Assembly: GCA_964635575.1 (NCBI GenBank)
Contig: CAZWNY010000023.1
Span: 1-25,471, forward strand
Length of the DNA: 25,471 bases
Reading direction: 5' to 3'
From: GCA-2733415 sp964635575
Lineage (GTDB): Bacteria > Bacteroidota > Bacteroidia > Flavobacteriales > Flavobacteriaceae
The notes under the pieces are model-generated. The model saw only the letters and a program-made list of their open reading frames with translations, was not told the DNA's origin and ran no database searches. The position numbers and the translations under genes are program-made. Shown here in pieces: positions 24,911 to 25,471 of the stretch (the stretch's first letter is position 1; every line of letters begins with the position of its first letter).

Positions 24911-25471
24911 ATGTTAAATCAATTAGAGCTTTACCTAAAATTAGGGTTTAATCACATACTTGATATTAATGGTTACGACCATATTTTATTTTTAGCCGTA
25001 CTTATTGTTCCTTTTTTATTTAAAGATTATAAAAAAATAGTACTATTGGTTTCAATATTTACCATTGGACATACTTTAGCACTATTATTAGCTGTCTATA
25101 AAATAATACACGTTAGTAGTAATTTAGTAGAATTGCTAATACCAACAACTATTTTAATTACAGCCATTTATGCGATTATTTTCACTTCAAAAGCGATCAC
25201 TAATTTTAGTTTAGAAATTGTAATTACTTTATTTTTTGGATTAATTCACGGGTTAGGCTTTTCTTCTTATTTTAAAATGATAATAGGCAATACCACAAGC
25301 AAAATACTTCCGCTTTTGGAATTTGCTTTAGGATTAGAAATTGCTCAAATATTAATTGTTTTAGTACTATTAATTGTTAATTTTTTAGCAAGAAGTGTTT
25401 TTGGTATTTCTAAAAAAACATGGATTATTATTATTTCAAGCATTGTAATTGGCTTAGTAATTCCAATGTTT
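24911..25471 (+). CDS. HupE/UreJ-family membrane protein, cut by window edge
   Basis: Starts at the ATG 24911 and is open to the last base, giving 187 codons without a stop. The product is very hydrophobic, with about six helices. Family features are GYDHILFLAVLIVPF near the N-terminus, IFTIGHTLALLLA, and FGLIHGLGFSS in the middle, with conserved histidines. Relatives include HupE and UreJ, implicated in nickel uptake, but this short stand-alone form is widespread in Bacteroidota and no hydrogenase or urease genes are in view. Metal transport is therefore only a family-level suggestion. Probably only the last few residues are missing. Confidence 0.82.
   Translation, partial: MLNQLELYLKLGFNHILDINGYDHILFLAVLIVPFLFKDYKKIVLLVSIFTIGHTLALLLAVYKIIHVSSNLVELLIPTTILITAIYAIIFTSKAITNFSLEIVITLFFGLIHGLGFSSYFKMIIGNTTSKILPLLEFALGLEIAQILIVLVLLIVNFLARSVFGISKKTWIIIISSIVIGLVIPMF

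Noticed and set aside
1..25471. Defence, phage, transposon or biosynthetic island
   Set aside because: No integrase, transposase, toxin-antitoxin, repeat array or foreign-composition block was found; the visible genes are conserved housekeeping families. DNA inside the two N runs cannot be judged.

Overview
The window is a chromosomal segment from a low-GC member of the Bacteroidota, most likely a marine-type Flavobacteriaceae. The evidence is the very AT-rich coding sequence, several TAnnTTTG (-7) promoter boxes typical of the phylum, Bacteroidota-specific proteins (DUF4270 lipoprotein, IPExxxVDY protein), an atpD-atpC pair separated from the rest of the ATP synthase genes, and a tRNA without an encoded CCA. 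I see no phage, transposon, CRISPR or defence island. Nearly everything is housekeeping.

Left block, minus strand (1-13986). A ComEC-type DNA-uptake channel runs off the left edge (1-1956). The cell-elongation operon mreB-mreC-mreD-mrdA-rodA (2126-7619) follows, with overlapping stops and starts and its own promoter. Next come atpD-atpC (7768-9560), flanked by a promoter and two good intrinsic terminators. The last minus-strand unit is a glycogen-synthase-like protein, a DUF4270 lipoprotein and glmS (9730-13986). glmS makes glucosamine-6-phosphate for peptidoglycan, so the block is rich in cell-envelope functions.

A divergent promoter region (13987-14121) separates this from the plus-strand block (14122-21044). 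That block holds panC and panD (pantothenate synthesis), an AglD/LPG-synthase-type membrane protein, a secreted alpha/beta-hydrolase-fold protein that seems to lack its catalytic serine, radA, and then a separate IPExxxVDY-pyk unit with the clearest promoter in the window.

Right block (21045-25471). Two runs of exactly 100 N (21079-21178 and 22470-22569) bracket a 1.3-kb island. The island carries most of a porin gene (minus strand) and a complete CAT-anticodon tRNA. Past the second gap are a truncated riboflavin synthase gene (minus), pdxA (plus), a YugP-type zinc metallopeptidase (plus) and a HupE/UreJ-type membrane protein (plus) cut by the right edge. Linkage across the N runs is not proven by the sequence.

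No convincing new multi-gene system was found. The points most worth a second look are the putative pseudo-esterase at 16396, the glycogen-synthase-like protein lacking its substrate-binding motif, the near-leaderless panD promoter, a hairpin at the predicted 5' end of the atpD transcript, the IPExxxVDY-pyk pairing, and the gap-bounded island.
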